NCBI RefSeq assembly: GCF_028550415.1
Contig: NZ_JAQQKX010000018.1
Span: forward strand, 1 to 64,000
DNA length: 64,000 nucleotides
DNA from: Asticcacaulis aquaticus
GTDB taxonomy: Bacteria > Pseudomonadota > Alphaproteobacteria > Caulobacterales > Caulobacteraceae
Direction: 5' to 3'
The notes below the pieces were generated by a model, which did no database searches, was not told the DNA's origin, and worked only from the letters and a program-made list of their open reading frames with translations. Made by a program: the position numbers and the translations under genes. Positions 1 to 10,200 of this stretch are shown here, piece by piece; the stretch's first letter is position 1; each line of letters starts with the position of its first letter.

Positions 1-2
1 TC

Positions 3-80
3 GTCGCCGTCATGCGTAAGCTTATTGAAGCCGCAAACATCGTGCTTAAGCGACAATCACTCTGGATACAGCGCGCTTAA
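3..80 (+). mobile_element. IS110-type transposase, C-terminal tail (cut by window edge)
   Basis: An open frame enters from the left edge and ends at TAA 78-80. The 25 visible residues include MRKLIEAANIVLK, which resembles the helix at the extreme C-terminus of IS110/IS116/IS902 transposases (typically MRKL/I-x-x-x-N-x-x-L). Only the tail is visible, so the catalytic DEDD and serine domains cannot be checked. If correct, an insertion sequence borders the pectin/rhamnose locus. The short length makes this a tentative call. Confidence 0.4.
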
Positions 81-92
81 CTCACATGGTTG

Positions 93-113
93 CTCCCCAT
101 CAGAGATGGGGAG
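93..113. repeat. CTCCCCATC hairpin, single-arm relic of the dispersed palindrome family
   Basis: CTCCCCATC and GATGGGGAG pair perfectly around a 3-base loop. The same stem forms the tip of the larger element at 35887. It lies between the end of the putative transposase and the end of the minus-strand DUF1961 gene and could act as a weak terminator for either. Confidence 0.6.
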
Positions 114-131
114 GAATGATAATGCGAAGAT

Positions 132-863
132 TTACCCCAATTTCCGCACTTCCAGATTTTCATATTCGGCCACCAGCGGGGCCATCTGGCGGAAGCCGAT
201 GCTGCCCCTGGTCGGCCATTGACGCTCCGGTCCGCCGGTCCAGTTAACCACCGGCAGGTCGTTGATCGTAAAGGCGACCGTCGCACCGGACTTGCGGATT
301 TTCACGCGGTAGGGCGGCTTGGCGTCCTCGACATCAGGCAGGGGATCGGCACCCTGCGCCAGCATTTCGAACCCCGGCGCGTAACGCAGATTAGCGAGGT
401 GGAAGGCGCGCTCCTCTTCCCAGCGGCGGCGGAAATAGGAGATTTGCAGGGCCTGCACGTCGCTCTTGGTATATTGGTCGTAGATCCCCGCGCGTGGTTT
501 GAGTTTAGGGTCGAGGATATGCTCGCCATTGATGCCGCCCGCCGCGAAAAACAGGATGCACAGGCCGGGCTCCTTGAGGACGCGGAAGTCCCAGCTAATT
601 TCGATATCGTCGGGGAAGACCTCAGGGCACCAGAAGACGAAGTTCGACGCCTGACCCTCGGCGGCGTCGCGCAACGCGCTCATCTGCATCCGGCCATTGG
701 GGAAATCGACCTTCGCCTCGCCTTCCATTTTGAACTGCGCCACATCGGCGGGTGTTTTCAAAGGGTTGGCGTAGACCAGATCGCCCGTATCCTTGGCAAA
801 CAGCGGTGAGGCGGCACCGGTAGCGGCCAGCCCGGTCATAAATATCCGGCGGTCGAGTTTCAT
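132..863 (-). CDS. DUF1961 (YesU-like) exported protein of the rhamnogalacturonan locus
   Basis: A 243-residue protein of the DUF1961 family, known from YesU in the Bacillus subtilis rhamnogalacturonan cluster; its biochemical role is not established. The N-terminus carries a twin-arginine-like signal (DRRIFMTGLAATGAA) with possible cleavage after SPLFA, so it is probably periplasmic. The family-typical stretches include FWCPEVFPDDIEISWDF near residue 78, GEHILDP, QALQISYFRRRWEEER and a C-terminal NDLPVVNW. The fold is expected to be a concanavalin-like beta sandwich. The start ATG follows GGAG at a spacing of about 7 bases. It lies 50 bp downstream of rhaI on the same strand, so the two probably form one operon. 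A role in handling oligosaccharides is inferred from context only. Confidence 0.75.
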   Translation of the reverse strand: MKLDRRIFMTGLAATGAASPLFAKDTGDLVYANPLKTPADVAQFKMEGEAKVDFPNGRMQMSALRDAAEGQASNFVFWCPEVFPDDIEISWDFRVLKEPGLCILFFAAGGINGEHILDPKLKPRAGIYDQYTKSDVQALQISYFRRRWEEERAFHLANLRYAPGFEMLAQGADPLPDVEDAKPPYRVKIRKSGATVAFTINDLPVVNWTGGPERQWPTRGSIGFRQMAPLVAEYENLEVRKLG

Positions 864-913
864 GGCCGATCTCCGTTTCGAGTTTTTGTGGCAATAAGAC
901 TTTTACGCGTGGA

Positions 914-2239
914 TCAGCAAATCCCGCCGCGTTCGGCCCGGCGCGGCTGGCGTGCGCGGGCCTTTTCGGCGCGGTAACCCGTCGCCCGGAAAGCGGCCAT
1001 AGGGTCGATGGCCCCGCCCTTGCGCCGCCGCGCCTCGGCCAGGGCCGGACGTACATCGGTTTCGAACGCCAGCCGCAGGCAGTTATGGCCCATCATGACA
1101 TCGTTGGCGTCCTGATACGCCGCCATGGCCGCGCGGTCGACGATCAGGGCCTTGGCATAGGCGCCACCGATGGCACGCGCCGAGTTGAGGATGCTCTCCA
1201 TCGGGTCGGTGACGTTGTGCGACTGATCCATCATGTAGGACGGGTCGAAGGCCGCCCCGCGCTTCGCCGCGCGCTCTTCGGCATGGACCAGTTCGTTGAA
1301 GATCAGGAACAGCTGGAACGGGTTGATCGACCCGGCATCCAGATCGTCGTCGCCGTATTTCGAGTCGTTGAAATGGAAGCCGCCCAGCTTGCCGAACTGC
1401 GCCAGCCGCGCGACGATCATTTCGATATTCACGTTCGGCGCATGGTGGCCCATATCGACCAGACACTGCGCCTTGGGGCCCAGTTGCTGGGCGCAGAGGA
1501 TCGAGGTGCCCCAGTCCTGAATGACCGTCGAATAGAAGGCGGGCTCGTAGAGTTTATGCTCAAGGAAGACGCGCCAGTCGTCGGGCAGGGCGGCGTAGAT
1601 TTCCGTCATGCTGTCGAGATAGCGCTCCAGCGTCTCGGCGAACTGGGCCTGACCGGCGAAGTTGGTGCCGTCCGAGAGCCAGACGGTCAGGGCATTCGAC
1701 CCTAGCTTCTGCCCGATCTCGATACATTCGAGATTGTGCTCGATGGCCTGCTGGCGCGTGGCGCGGTCGGTGTGGCTGAGGGAGCCGTACTTGTACGACA
1801 GGGTCTGACCCGGCTGGTCCTGAAACGTGTTGGAATTGACCGCGTCGAAGCCGATGCCGTAGGCCTCGGCATATTGACGCACCTCGGTATAGTCGTAGGT
1901 CACGTCCCACGGAAAGTGCAGCGAGATACGCGGGGTCATGCCGGCGATCTGATGGACGGCGGCGCAGTCCTCGATCTTCTCGAAGATGTTGTTAGGCTCA
2001 CCCGGCATGGGGAAGCGGGCAAAGCGCGTGCCGCCGGAAATCATGCCCCAGCTCGGCAAACCCACTTCCAGCGTCATAAGACGGCGGACGACCGTCTCGA
2101 TATCGACATCGGAGCGCTCAAGCCGCACGCGCAGGCTCTCATAGTCGTACAGGTGCGCGGCCATGAGCTTGTCGTTTTCGGCGTCGATCACGTCCTGCGG
2201 CAGGGCCGACAGGTGTCTCTTGACGGCGATATCGTCCAT
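914..2239 (-). CDS. rhaI: L-rhamnose isomerase, Pseudomonas stutzeri subtype
   Basis: This enzyme converts L-rhamnose to L-rhamnulose, the first intracellular step of the phosphorylating route. The sequence follows the P. stutzeri type closely: VPSWG-like GLPSWGM, GGTRFARFP, DAVNSNTF, YKYGSLSH, and the metal/substrate motifs LEHKLYEP, LVDMGHH and FHFNDSKYGDDDLD. The TIM-barrel enzyme needs two divalent metals held by the Glu, Asp and His residues of these motifs. I chose ATG 2239, which gives 441 residues and aligns with the usual N-terminus; a TTG 45 bp further upstream (2284) is also in frame. It is divergent from the kinase gene and followed by the DUF1961 gene. No rhamnulose-1-phosphate aldolase is visible in the window. 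Confidence 0.93.
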   Translation of the reverse strand: MDDIAVKRHLSALPQDVIDAENDKLMAAHLYDYESLRVRLERSDVDIETVVRRLMTLEVGLPSWGMISGGTRFARFPMPGEPNNIFEKIEDCAAVHQIAGMTPRISLHFPWDVTYDYTEVRQYAEAYGIGFDAVNSNTFQDQPGQTLSYKYGSLSHTDRATRQQAIEHNLECIEIGQKLGSNALTVWLSDGTNFAGQAQFAETLERYLDSMTEIYAALPDDWRVFLEHKLYEPAFYSTVIQDWGTSILCAQQLGPKAQCLVDMGHHAPNVNIEMIVARLAQFGKLGGFHFNDSKYGDDDLDAGSINPFQLFLIFNELVHAEERAAKRGAAFDPSYMMDQSHNVTDPMESILNSARAIGGAYAKALIVDRAAMAAYQDANDVMMGHNCLRLAFETDVRPALAEARRRKGGAIDPMAAFRATGYRAEKARARQPRRAERGGIC

Positions 2240-2455
2240 GCGGGGGTCCCAGAAACTGACTTTGACCCGCTCAATAGGACCCAAAGCGGGAAGGTGTCAA
2301 ATCAACAGCGCTGTGTGTGCTGTCGAGTGAAGATAACTGATGCGCAAATGCCAGACATGGCGGGTTTTTCATCCGTGCGCCTTTGCACAGCCATAGTTTT
2401 CCCCTAGGGTCGAATTCAACGAAGCCGGTGAAAAATAAGCGATCTTTGCCGATAG

Positions 2456-2497
2456 GTTTCGATCAGAAACGATCCGGAACCGAATGTCTTCGATCAG
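2456..2497. promoter_or_regulatory. candidate operator in the rhaI / kinase divergent promoter
   Basis: The divergent gap holds the inverted repeat GTTTC-gatca-GAAAC at 2456-2470. A near-identical 10-mer, TTTCGATCAG at 2457 and CTTCGATCAG at 2488, is spaced 31 bp apart, about three helical turns. Such phased repeats suit a multimeric DeoR-type repressor such as the one encoded at 4175. This is a pattern-based proposal. Confidence 0.4.
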
Positions 2498-2505
2498 GGA
2501 GTGTG

Positions 2506-4032
2506 GTGACCTTGGCTGACCTTTGGCGTGACATAAGCTCTGTGGACGGGACGGCGGACGTTGTGCGCCCGGCCGCCGAGGTCGTGTCCCTGCGCGACGT
2601 GTCCGACGAGGTTCAGCGTCGCCGCACGGCGGGGACGGTCTGCGTCGTCTTCGATGTCGGCAAGACCAATGCCAAGGTCAGCGTCATCGATGCCGAGGGC
2701 CGCATCCTCAGCCAGTCGGCGATCCGCACACCGCACCTGCATACCCGTCTTTATGCGGCCTTTGACGTCGAGGCTTTGCACGACTGGTTCGTGAGCGAAC
2801 TGAAACGCCTCGGCGCGCGCTATCGCATCGATCGCATCATTCCGGTGGCGCACGGCGCGGGTTGCGCGTTTCTCGGGGCCGACGGCGCGCTTCTGCAACC
2901 GGTGCAGGACTACGAAGCGGCGATCCCTCAGGCCTATGCGCAGGCCTATCAGGCCATTCGCCCGCCGTTCGAAGAAACCCTGTCGCCGCTGCTGCCCAAC
3001 GGGCTGAATCTGGGCGCGCAAATCTTCTGGCACGCCCGGCGCGATCCGAAATTCATCGAGCGCGTCCACCACATCCTGTCCTATGCGCAATACTGGACGT
3101 GGCGGTTGTCGGGGGTGATGTGTTCGGAAATCACATCGCTGGGCTGCCATACCGACCTGTGGAACCCGACGATGGGCAGCTTTTCGTCGCTGGCTGTGCG
3201 CGAAGGCTGGGCGTCGAAGTTCGCGCCCCTGCGTCCGGCATGGGAGCGCGCCGGGCCATTGCGCACCGAAATTGCGCAGGCGGCGGGTATCGCGCACGAC
3301 TGCCATATCCATGTCGGACTGCACGATTCCAATGCGGCCCTGGCGCTGGTCATTGCCCGTCACGCGCCCGACGACCGCGCCACCTTGCCGGTCATCCTGA
3401 CGACCGGGACGTGGTATGTCGCTATGGCGCCGGGCGTGACTCCCGCCAGCGTCAAGGACGATTTGCAGCCCGATCGTGACTGCCTCGTCAATATCGACGT
3501 TCATGGTCAGGCCGTGCCGTGTGCGCGCTTCATGGGCGGTCGGGCGCTGGAGCTGATCACTAATGGCCGGGTCGATGTGCCGGTTAGTCTGGCGACCGCG
3601 CAGCGCGTACTGGCGTCGGGCGCGATGGCCCTGCCCAGCTTCGTCGGTGCGGGCGGGCCGTTTCCGGGACGGCAGGGTGAGATTCGCGGCCTTGACGACG
3701 ACACGCCGGAAACGCGTCTGGCGCTGGGCCTGATCTATATCGCGCTGATCGCCGTCTCGTCGCTGGATATGATCGCGCCGACCGACCGGCCCTTGCTGAT
3801 CGAAGGTCCGGCGGCGCATAATCCGGTCTTCTGCACGCTTCTGGCGGCCCTGCGCGACGGCGAGGTGTGGGTCTGCGATGCCTCGTCCGGGGTGACGCGC
3901 GGCGCAGGGGCCATGGCCTTTTTCGGTCAGCACACGCCGCCAGCGCCGGCCTATAAGTCCGTGACGCCGCAACTGGTTGCGGAAATGCGCGCCTATCGGG
4001 CCGCATGGGTGGCGGCGATGGATGCGGATTGA
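2506..4032 (+). CDS. rhaK: FGGY carbohydrate kinase, probable rhamnulokinase (RhaK type)
   Basis: This is predicted to phosphorylate L-rhamnulose at C1 with ATP. It is about 508 residues long, as usual for FGGY kinases. The phosphate-binding strand VVFDVGKTNAKVSV lies near residues 47-60, and the second actin-like domain carries LTTGTWYVAMAPG and the C-terminal SGVTRGAGAMAFFG. The start is uncertain. AGGGAG at 2496-2501 can serve GTG 2506 or TTG 2512, while an ATG at 2383 would add an N-terminal extension unlike the family. Assignment to rhamnulose rather than another ketose rests on the neighbours: divergent rhaI, the DeoR gene 140 bp downstream and the rhamnose mutarotase. Confidence 0.8.
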   Translation: MTLADLWRDISSVDGTADVVRPAAEVVSLRDVSDEVQRRRTAGTVCVVFDVGKTNAKVSVIDAEGRILSQSAIRTPHLHTRLYAAFDVEALHDWFVSELKRLGARYRIDRIIPVAHGAGCAFLGADGALLQPVQDYEAAIPQAYAQAYQAIRPPFEETLSPLLPNGLNLGAQIFWHARRDPKFIERVHHILSYAQYWTWRLSGVMCSEITSLGCHTDLWNPTMGSFSSLAVREGWASKFAPLRPAWERAGPLRTEIAQAAGIAHDCHIHVGLHDSNAALALVIARHAPDDRATLPVILTTGTWYVAMAPGVTPASVKDDLQPDRDCLVNIDVHGQAVPCARFMGGRALELITNGRVDVPVSLATAQRVLASGAMALPSFVGAGGPFPGRQGEIRGLDDDTPETRLALGLIYIALIAVSSLDMIAPTDRPLLIEGPAAHNPVFCTLLAALRDGEVWVCDASSGVTRGAGAMAFFGQHTPPAPAYKSVTPQLVAEMRAYRAAWVAAMDAD

Positions 4033-4174
4033 TTGGTATCGCTAACATTTTGAATTTAACGTGTTCGACAAATCCAAAAAACCTGACTATAAGAATCAAT
4101 CATAATCGATCACGACTTGCGCGGCAGACGCGGGCGTGGTCCACTCGCAAAAATATTCAGGGCGGATTTAACCT

Positions 4175-5029
4175 ATGCACTTACAGGATCGCTGGAAGCT
4201 GATCATCGACGAACTCAATCCGGATCGGGTCACCTCGGTCGACGAATTGACCAGCCGTTTGGGGGTGTCGCCCGCCACGATCCGCCGCGATCTCAACGAA
4301 TTGCATGAACTGGGGCACCTGCTGCGGGTGCGCGGCGGGGCCATGCGCGTCGAAGGCAAGCATTTCAACGGCAAGGCCGTCGCCGAAGCCGAGCCGCAGA
4401 AACATCGCCTCGACAGCCTGACGGGGCAGTCGAGCTTCCTCGATTCCACCATCGTCAACGCACCGGTCAAACGGGCCATTGCCCGCGCGGCGCTGGATTA
4501 TCTGCGGCCGGGCATATCGATGATCATCGATGGCGGCACGACGACCTACACTATGGCCAACATGATGGCCAATGAGCCGTACCACGTGCTCACGACCTCA
4601 ATCCCCATCCTGCAGTGCCTGCTCGACCGTTCGAAGGTCAAGGTGACCCTGCCGGGCGGCGAACTGTTCCGCGAACAGCGCATCATCCTCAATCCGTATG
4701 AGGACGGCATGTTGCAGAACTTCTCGGCCGCCAAGATATTCATCGGCTGTCAGGCCCTGACCAAGAACGGCCTGATGCAGTCCGACACGCTCCTGGTGCA
4801 GTCCGAGCGCCGCCTGATGGAGCGCGCCGATCAGGTGATCCTGCTGGCGGATTCGTCCAAGATCGATGCCCCGGCGTCCCTGTCGGTCTGTCCCCTGACG
4901 GCGATCGACGTGGTGGTGACGGACGAGGGGATCACGCCCGCGGCCCGCGGCTGGCTGGAAAACGCGGGCATCGAGGTGCGCATCGCGCGCGTGACGGCGG
5001 ATGATCTGAAGGCGTTCGAGGTGGTTTGA
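4175..5029 (+). CDS. DeoR-family transcriptional regulator of rhamnose genes (predicted)
   Basis: A 284-residue DeoR/GlpR-type regulator. Residues 18-42 form the winged helix-turn-helix (VDELTSRLGVSPATIRRDL). The sugar-phosphate sensing domain follows, with the DGGTTTY loop at 119-125 typical of the isomerase-like fold. Family members usually repress catabolic operons and release DNA on binding a phosphorylated sugar. It follows the rhamnulokinase gene on the same strand after 142 bp, and in several alphaproteobacteria a DeoR protein controls the rhamnose operon. The repeats at 2456-2497 are a plausible target. A palindromic element begins 9 bp after its stop codon. Confidence 0.82.
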   Translation: MHLQDRWKLIIDELNPDRVTSVDELTSRLGVSPATIRRDLNELHELGHLLRVRGGAMRVEGKHFNGKAVAEAEPQKHRLDSLTGQSSFLDSTIVNAPVKRAIARAALDYLRPGISMIIDGGTTTYTMANMMANEPYHVLTTSIPILQCLLDRSKVKVTLPGGELFREQRIILNPYEDGMLQNFSAAKIFIGCQALTKNGLMQSDTLLVQSERRLMERADQVILLADSSKIDAPASLSVCPLTAIDVVVTDEGITPAARGWLENAGIEVRIARVTADDLKAFEVV

Positions 5030-5038
5030 ACTCATCCT

Positions 5039-5215
5039 ATACCTCCCTGCACTTTAGTGCGGGGAGGGGGACCGCGCCTGAAAGGCGTGGTGGTGGGGTG
5101 TCTTACTTTGTTGCCATCGTACGGCTTGATTTAAGTAAGCGAGAACCCCCACCACCACATCTCACTCACTGCGTTCGTTCGTGCGGTCCCCCTCCCCAAC
5201 AAGTTGGGGAGGTAT
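5039..5215. repeat. Palindromic element, full copy (deoR / rhaM gap)
   Basis: This copy shows the full design. The left arm begins ATACCTCCC with a tip hairpin (GCACtttaGTGC), then GGGGGACCGC and an inner hairpin (CGCCTgaaAGGCG), and ends GGTGGTGGGG. After an unpaired middle, the right arm mirrors it: CCCCACCACCACATCT, then GTGCGGTCCCCCTCCCC, then a tip hairpin ending GGGGAGGTAT. It fills the gap between two convergent genes and could terminate both. Confidence 0.9.
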
Positions 5216-5218
5216 AAA

Positions 5219-5536
5219 TTACGCCATATAAAACACGTGCTTCAGGTCCGTGGCGACCGGTGAATTGTCCGGATTGGTGTCCATGATATCGGCCATATAG
5301 GCCCACCACTTTTTCATCAGCGCCGTCGCGGGCAGGTCGGCCATGGTGTGATCGTCGGTGCGCTTCAGCACGCCGAACAGGGTCAGGGTCTCGGTATCGA
5401 GGAAGATCGAATAGTCCGACACGCCCGCCTCGTGCAGCAGGTCGGCCAGTTCCGGCCAGATTTCGTCGTGGCGCTTCTGGTACTCGGCCTCGAAGCCGGG
5501 TTTCAGTTGCATCTTGAAGCCGTGGATTTGGGTCAT
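5219..5536 (-). CDS. rhaM: L-rhamnose mutarotase
   Basis: This enzyme interconverts the alpha and beta anomers of L-rhamnose and so feeds the isomerase or the dehydrogenase. At 105 residues it has the family length. It keeps the catalytic histidine motif [12 protein letters not shown] (His23, matching His22 of E. coli RhaM), the RWWxYM-like [11 protein letters not shown], and the C-terminal NPDNSPV and HVFYM motifs. ATG 5536 was chosen because it follows AAGAGGAA at a good distance; longer frames run into the palindromic element at 5558. It is probably cotranscribed with the acetylesterase gene upstream, with that element in between. Confidence 0.93.
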   Translation of the reverse strand: MTQIHGFKMQLKPGFEAEYQKRHDEIWPELADLLHEAGVSDYSIFLDTETLTLFGVLKRTDDHTMADLPATALMKKWWAYMADIMDTNPDNSPVATDLKHVFYMA

Positions 5537-5557
5537 GGTGTGGTGCTTTCCTCTTAA

Positions 5558-5698
5558 CATCCTCCCCTGTTTACGGGGGAGGTGGTTGCGAATGAAATGA
5601 GCAGACGGAGGGGGCAAAACAGTCGGTAAGGCCCCCACCACCGCATCTAGCGCTTCGCGCGTCGTGCGGTCCCCCTCCCCGGTACACCGGGGAGGTAT
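5558..5698. repeat. Palindromic element, mosaic copy (acetylesterase / rhaM spacer)
   Basis: The left arm is of a second subtype (CATCCTCCCC tip, then GACGGAGGGGGC), while the right arm is of the main subtype (CCACCACCGCATCTAGCGC, GTGCGGTCCCCCTCCCC, tip hairpin, GGGGAGGTAT). The arms therefore pair only partly with each other. It occupies the whole spacer between two same-strand genes, starting 5 bp after the acetylesterase stop and ending 22 bp before the rhaM start. Confidence 0.85.
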
Positions 5699-5702
5699 TA
5701 AG

Positions 5703-7058
5703 TCAGTTCCCCGAGACTTTCGCCACGACTTCGCGCATCAGCGGCCAGTCGGCGGGTTGAATCTCAAAGGCTTTGGGATCGACCGGCTTGGCCGGGTCGA
5801 GCGCCACGAAATCGGCGGAGGCCCGAAGGTCGAGGCTATTGGCCGGATCGGTGATCGCCTGCGCCACGTAGTTGGCGATGGTGAAGGCCCCATAGGCGTT
5901 ATGATGCGTGCCGTCCTTACCGGAATTGGCGAAGGCCAGCGGGCTGATCTCCGGCCCAAGGGCCTCATACAGCGTCTTCGTCTTCGCCGTGAGGTCGATA
6001 AACGGGATGCCCAGGTCCTTCGCGGTGTTGCGTACCGCATCGTCGTACCCAGCCAGCGTATTGTTGATCTTGCCGTCCTTGAACGAGCGGCGCGAGACAG
6101 GCGAAATCAGCACGACCTGCACGCCGTGGTCCTGCGCATCGGCGACCAGGGCCTTCAGATAGGCGGGATAGCCGCGCGCGGCGGCGACATAGGTGCGCGG
6201 CCACTGTTTTTTCTGGTCGTTATGGCCGAACTGGATGAGCAGGATGTCGCCGGGGCGGACCTCGCTCATCACCTTGTCCCAGCGTAAGCTCGTGATGAAC
6301 GACTTCATCGTCTCGCCCGACCGCGCGTGGTTGGCCACCGAAAGCTCGCTCGACAGGAAGCGCGGCAGCATCTGCCCCCACGAGGCGTAGTCGGCGCCGC
6401 CCTGATCGGCAACCGTCGAGTCGCCGACGATAAAGACGCGGCGGGCGGGCGTTGCCTTTTGGATCTCTATGGCCTGAATGGCGAGGGCCGAGCCTGAAAA
6501 AGCGATGGTTAGCTTGTCGTCCCAGTCACGGCTCTGAGTCGGCTCATCACCGCGCAGCAGGACTTTCGGCGTCTTGATGACGTCCTGTTCGGAAACAACG
6601 AGGTTGGGATCACGGACATTGACGAAGAACTCAACGGTTCTAGATTCGCCTTTTTTCAGCACGACCGGGGCAAGCATCAGGCGGCGATCTTCGGCCCAGA
6701 CCGAGGTGCGACTGCCGGTCTTCGATTTCGTCTTCTTGTCCTGCCCCAGCGTGACGCGGACGCGGTAATCGCCCGGCGCAGCCTTGAGGGCCAGCGCGAT
6801 TTCGTTACCGCCCTTGGTATTGGTGAAGCCGTACCCTTTCGTCTCGTCATAGGCCTGATCGGGTGTGAGAGCGATGGCGTCCGGCGCCGCCTTATAGGCC
6901 GGGTCGAGGACGAAGCGGTAGGTGGGTGCAGGGGCGGTCACGGTTTTGGTGGCCTCCTGAGCCATCGATGGCGTGGTGAAACCGACGGCCATGATCACGG
7001 CCAGTCCAAACGCCGTCAGGCCGCCGTGAATCTCATTTTTTTGATTATTTTTGATCAT
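5703..7058 (-). CDS. Rhamnogalacturonan acetylesterase (CE12, SGNH/GDSL hydrolase)
   Basis: This is predicted to remove acetyl groups from rhamnogalacturonan so that lyases and hydrolases can act. The protein is 451 residues. Residues 1-33 form a signal peptide (cleavage after SMA), residues about 45-200 a beta-rich galactose-binding-like domain, and 205-405 the SGNH hydrolase. Catalytic residues are visible: GDST (Ser214), FGHND (Asn280) and DGTHH (Asp382, His385). ATG 7058 follows AGGGAAA and gives the cleanest signal peptide; an upstream in-frame start adds 10 residues. It is divergent from the GH43-GH35 gene and upstream of rhaM. CE12 enzymes of this layout are related to B. subtilis YesY/YesT. 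Confidence 0.88.
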   Translation of the reverse strand: MIKNNQKNEIHGGLTAFGLAVIMAVGFTTPSMAQEATKTVTAPAPTYRFVLDPAYKAAPDAIALTPDQAYDETKGYGFTNTKGGNEIALALKAAPGDYRVRVTLGQDKKTKSKTGSRTSVWAEDRRLMLAPVVLKKGESRTVEFFVNVRDPNLVVSEQDVIKTPKVLLRGDEPTQSRDWDDKLTIAFSGSALAIQAIEIQKATPARRVFIVGDSTVADQGGADYASWGQMLPRFLSSELSVANHARSGETMKSFITSLRWDKVMSEVRPGDILLIQFGHNDQKKQWPRTYVAAARGYPAYLKALVADAQDHGVQVVLISPVSRRSFKDGKINNTLAGYDDAVRNTAKDLGIPFIDLTAKTKTLYEALGPEISPLAFANSGKDGTHHNAYGAFTIANYVAQAITDPANSLDLRASADFVALDPAKPVDPKAFEIQPADWPLMREVVAKVSGN

Positions 7059-7253
7059 ATCAGCGGTTTCCCTGCTCAAATCTGGCATTTATATGCTCGC
7101 TTATGATATTTTTTCATTGATATGAGCAATAGTCAATGTCATCTTAACGCGCGACAAAAGGCGGCCATCGGCGTGCATACGGGCAAACAGGGCCTGTGTG
7201 GGTAAGTCCACCGACGGCAGGCCGGACAGAGGAAGCCCAGAAGAGGACCCCGG

Positions 7254-10200
7254 ATGCCCTATTCCAAGACGCTGCGCGGCCGTGCAGCCTTTTCGCGTGT
7301 TTCGCAAATCGGCCTGATCGCCGCCCTGGGTGGGGCTCTGGCTTTCGGCAGTTTCGCTCAGGAACTGGGCATCCCGCAAGGATCGGACGTCAATAAGCAA
7401 AACGTGCAAAAGGCCGATGCGCAAAAAGACGCACCCGTCTTCCTTATGTCGAGCTTCATGGCCACGTCGCAAAACACGATGAGCCTGTTCACCTCGTCCG
7501 ACGGCGTCACTTTCCATACTCTGGCGTCCGAAGCCTATACGCCTTCCAGCCGTCTGCTGCGCGATCCGTCGATCATCCGTCATACGGACGGCTATTATTA
7601 CGTCGTCTATACGACCAACTGGGACGGGGCCGATTTCGGCGTTACGCGCTCGAAAGATCTGCGGAACTGGGAGTTCGTGCGGGAGGTCAAGATCGACCTG
7701 CCGGACGTGACCAATACCTGGGCGCCGGAATGGTTCCGCGACAAGGACGGCTCGCTCAAGGTCGTCGTCTCCCTGTCGAAAGGTGGCACCAAGGGGCCGT
7801 TCGGGGCCTATGTGATCGAGGCGAATGCCGACCTGACGCAGTGGTCGGCGCCCAAGGCGCTCAAGGGGCTTGAGGGCAATTTCATCGACACCTTCGTCGT
7901 GTCGACGGATAAGGGTTATACCGCTTTCGTCAAGAACGAGACGACCAAGTTCATCGAGCTGGCCACCGCCAAATCGCTCTACGGTCCGTGGACAATCGAG
8001 AAAAAGGGTGACTGGGCAGGCTGGGGCAACTGGCGCGAAGGTCAGGCGCTCGTGAAACTGCCTAATGGCGGCTGGCGCATCTATTTCGACGACTACCTGA
8101 CCAAGCACTACTGGTATTCGGACAGCCTCGACGGCTTCAAGACCTGGACGCCGAAAAAGGAAATCGACGGCGTGTCGGGCGTGGTGCGCCACTTCACCGT
8201 CATGGCCGAAGACCCCAAGCTTTACGCCGAAGCGACCAAGCCCAAGGGCGCACCTAAGAAGGTGACCTGGGACGAGCATTCGATGATGGTCGACGGCAAG
8301 CGGATCATGGTGTGGTCCGGCGAGGTCCATCCGTTCCGCCTGCCCAATCCGTCGCTGTGGCGCGACGTCCTGCAAAAGATGAAAGCCGCCGGGTTCAACG
8401 GCGTCGCCTTCTATTTCGACTGGGGCTACCATTCGCCTGCACCGGGCGTCTATGACTTCTCGGGCGTGCGCAACGTCGAGCGGGCGCTGGAAATCGCCGA
8501 AGAAGAGGGCATGTACGTTATTGCCCGCACCGGCCCCTATGTGAACGCCGAACTGACCGGCGGTGGCTTCCCCGGCTGGATGCTACGTTCGCGCGCCGAG
8601 GCGCGTACCGACGACCCGGTCTATCTGGCCGCGACGGATGAATGGATGACCCAGATCAACGCCATCATTGCCCGCCATCAGATCACCGACGGCGGCGGCA
8701 CGGTCATCGCCTATCAGCTGGAAAACGAACTGGGTAAGGTCGAGCCGAAGCACGTCCGTCAGATGGAGCATCTGGCGAAAAAGGCGCGCGAAGACGGCAT
8801 CACCGTGCCCTTCTTCCACAATGCCGCCGGTCGTCTGCCGGACTGGACGCCGAAGAATTCGACCGCGCCGTGGGCCAATTCCGGCCCGACCGACATGTAC
8901 GCCTTCGACGGCTATCCGGGCGGCACCTGCAACGTCCACGCCGACCCGTCGGGTCCGAACAAGGCCCCCGACTGGGGCATCTACGGCAAGAACGTGCCCA
9001 AGATCGGCTCGCTGTCTTCGCCGAAAACGCCCGGTTTCGCGGCGGAGCTGGGGGCGGGCTGGTTCGACTACTGGGGCTCGAACGGCACCTATAACTGCAC
9101 CGCCGAGCGTCAGGGCAAGGGTTATCAGCGGGTCTTCTACGGCACCAACCTGATCAACCGCATCACCATCCATAATATCTACATGACCTTCGGCGGCACG
9201 TCGTGGGGCTGGCTGGCCGGTCCGGTGGTCTATACCTCCTACGACTACGGCGCGCCGATTTCCGAAGACCGCGGCCTGCGCCCGAAGGGTCTGGCGCTCA
9301 AGCAGCAGGGCATGTTCGTTCAGGCCGCCGAACAGGTGCTGGCCGAGATGGACAAGGGGCCGGAGATCAAGAGCTCGAACGAGAAGATCAAGGTCTATCA
9401 CAACATCAATCCGACGCTGAAGACGCACATCCTGTTCGCGGTCCACAGCCCGTCGGATCAACTTACCGACGACAGCGCCACCTTTGAGGTCACCACGACC
9501 GACGGCACCTACAAGATCCCGGTGCGCGTCAACGGTCAGGACGCCAAGATGCTGCTGGCCGGGTACGACATGGAGCGTCAGCGCCTCGTCTATTCCAACT
9601 CGGAAATCCAGACGCACTTTAAAAACGGCGATCAGGATCTGGTTCTGCTGCAAGGCCGCACCAACGAGACCGGTGAGACCGTCCTGCGTTACGCTTCGGC
9701 GCCGAAGGTCGAGGTCCTGTCGGGCGTCGCGACCTCGAAATACGATGCGAAAACCGGCGACCTGAAGATCAGCTATACGCACAACGGTTTGATCCGCCTG
9801 CGTATCACCGACGGCGGCCGCGCGCCGCTGCTGCTGCTGATCGCCGATGAGCCGACCAGCTACAATTTCTGGAAGCAGGACACCGCCGAAGGGCCGGTCC
9901 TGCAACTGACCGCCGCTCTGGTGCGCGGGGCCAAGCTGTCGGGCGGCAAGCTCGATCTGACGGGCGATATCGCGACGGACAGCGCCCTGACCATCTGGGG
10001 GCCGAAGTCGATTCAGTCGGTGACCTTCAATGGCGAGGCCCTGAGCCTCGTGCCGCAGGCCGACGGCAGCGTCATGAGCGCCCAGCCCCTGCCGCGTCCG
10101 GCGACCGTTACCCTGCCGGACCTCGAAGCCCAGCAATGGATGCGCCGCACGGACAGCCCCGAAGCCCAGCCGGGTTTCGACGACTCCAAATGGGTCAAGG

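Noticed and set aside
2383-2505. Upstream ATG extension of the rhamnulokinase
   Set aside because: The 41 added residues do not resemble FGGY kinases and cover the divergent promoter and operator candidate.
5041-5215. Short open frames inside the palindromic elements
   Set aside because: They arise from the repeat sequence in many copies, lack ribosome sites and have no similarity to proteins.
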